This document shows positions 63,552 through 64,000 of a stretch of 64,000 bases of DNA, in pieces. Under the pieces are notes generated by a model, which saw only the letters and a program-made list of their open reading frames with translations, did not search any database and was not told where the DNA came from. This DNA comes from Malurus cyaneus samueli (Eukaryota; Chordata; Aves; Passeriformes; Maluridae). The stretch spans positions 52,044,863 through 52,108,862 of the forward strand of contig CM019214.1 in NCBI GenBank assembly GCA_009741485.1, in the 5' to 3' direction. The position numbers and the translations under genes are program-made. How positions within the stretch are numbered: the first letter of the stretch is position 1; each line of letters opens with the position of its first letter.

Positions 63552-64000
63552 AGTATAGGAAAAAGGAGGACTTAAGGACATTGCATCATGCCTTGTTTAG
63601 TGTTCTAAGTAGCCTGAGTTTCCTGCCTGGGTAATAGAAAAAAGCAGGTTTTTCCAGGAGATGCTTCAGAGCACCCAATTATGACTATATAGGTCAAACA
63701 CACCTGAAGCTAAATACCTAAAGGCAACATTAACAAGCCATCTGCTATTTTAGATGGGGCTATAAAAACTTGTCTAAGAAGCAGAATAAGGGTTGCATGC
63801 AGTCAGTGAAATTAGATTATTTTATCCATTGTTACCCTATGTACTGTGTCAGAAGATGAGGAAACCACAAGTTTTGATGAAATCTTTTTTTTAACATTTT
63901 AAAGTAAAATGGGCAATATTTTTTTTGTGCCATGCTAGCAGATAACCGATTATTCTCTTCTTGCATTCAACTGCACAAGAAAACATTAGAAATACCAGTG
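63552..64000. other. non-coding unique sequence, no gene seen
   Basis: The last 450 bp hold no gene or recognisable repeat. Confidence 0.6.

Overview
The window looks like avian nuclear DNA. It is AT-rich and CpG-poor, and the only clearly recognisable mobile elements are 5'-truncated CR1-type LINEs, the dominant retroposon of bird genomes. Several copies keep the CR1 3' hallmarks: a conserved 3' UTR (or its reverse complement, of the form GGGTTGGAAGGGAC) and short terminal ATTCTRTG-like octamers. No Alu, L1 or B1-like SINE was seen, which argues against a mammal. The species cannot be named from this sequence.

I find no protein-coding gene or exon that I can support. Every long open frame is about the length expected by chance in 64 kb of AT-rich DNA (longest about 150 codons). 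None carries a recognisable protein family except the decayed CR1 reverse-transcriptase frames. I saw no rRNA, tRNA, CRISPR or prokaryotic signal. The window therefore reads as a gene desert or the inside of a very large intron.

Layout: 0-7 kb holds unique DNA and a minus-strand CR1 end (2.3-2.6 kb). 7-20 kb is mostly unique, with a very old LINE relic near 15.3-15.9 kb that still shows an endonuclease GDFN motif. 19.6-21.8 kb clusters low-complexity DNA: a TTCTA array, a G-rich quadruplex candidate, an AT-rich block, (TA)n and a T43 tract. 24.0-24.9 kb is the longest CR1 copy. Further CR1 pieces lie at 33.2, 45.6-46.0, 48.9, 57.6 and 62.0-62.5 kb. A short tandem duplication lies at 38.7 kb.

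The most notable structures are in the last 6 kb. The segment 58.3-59.0 kb has dense homeodomain-type TAATTA cores and looks like a conserved non-coding regulatory element. A pair of roughly 91-bp, about 90% identical inverted repeats (61.90-61.99 and 63.46-63.55 kb) encloses a CR1 insertion and could be the ends of an undescribed non-autonomous DNA transposon or a hairpin-forming duplication. Several other repeat-free blocks (18.9, 22.7-23.1, 29.2-29.5 and 46.6-47.0 kb) look enhancer-like, but only by motif content. Conservation could not be tested here.
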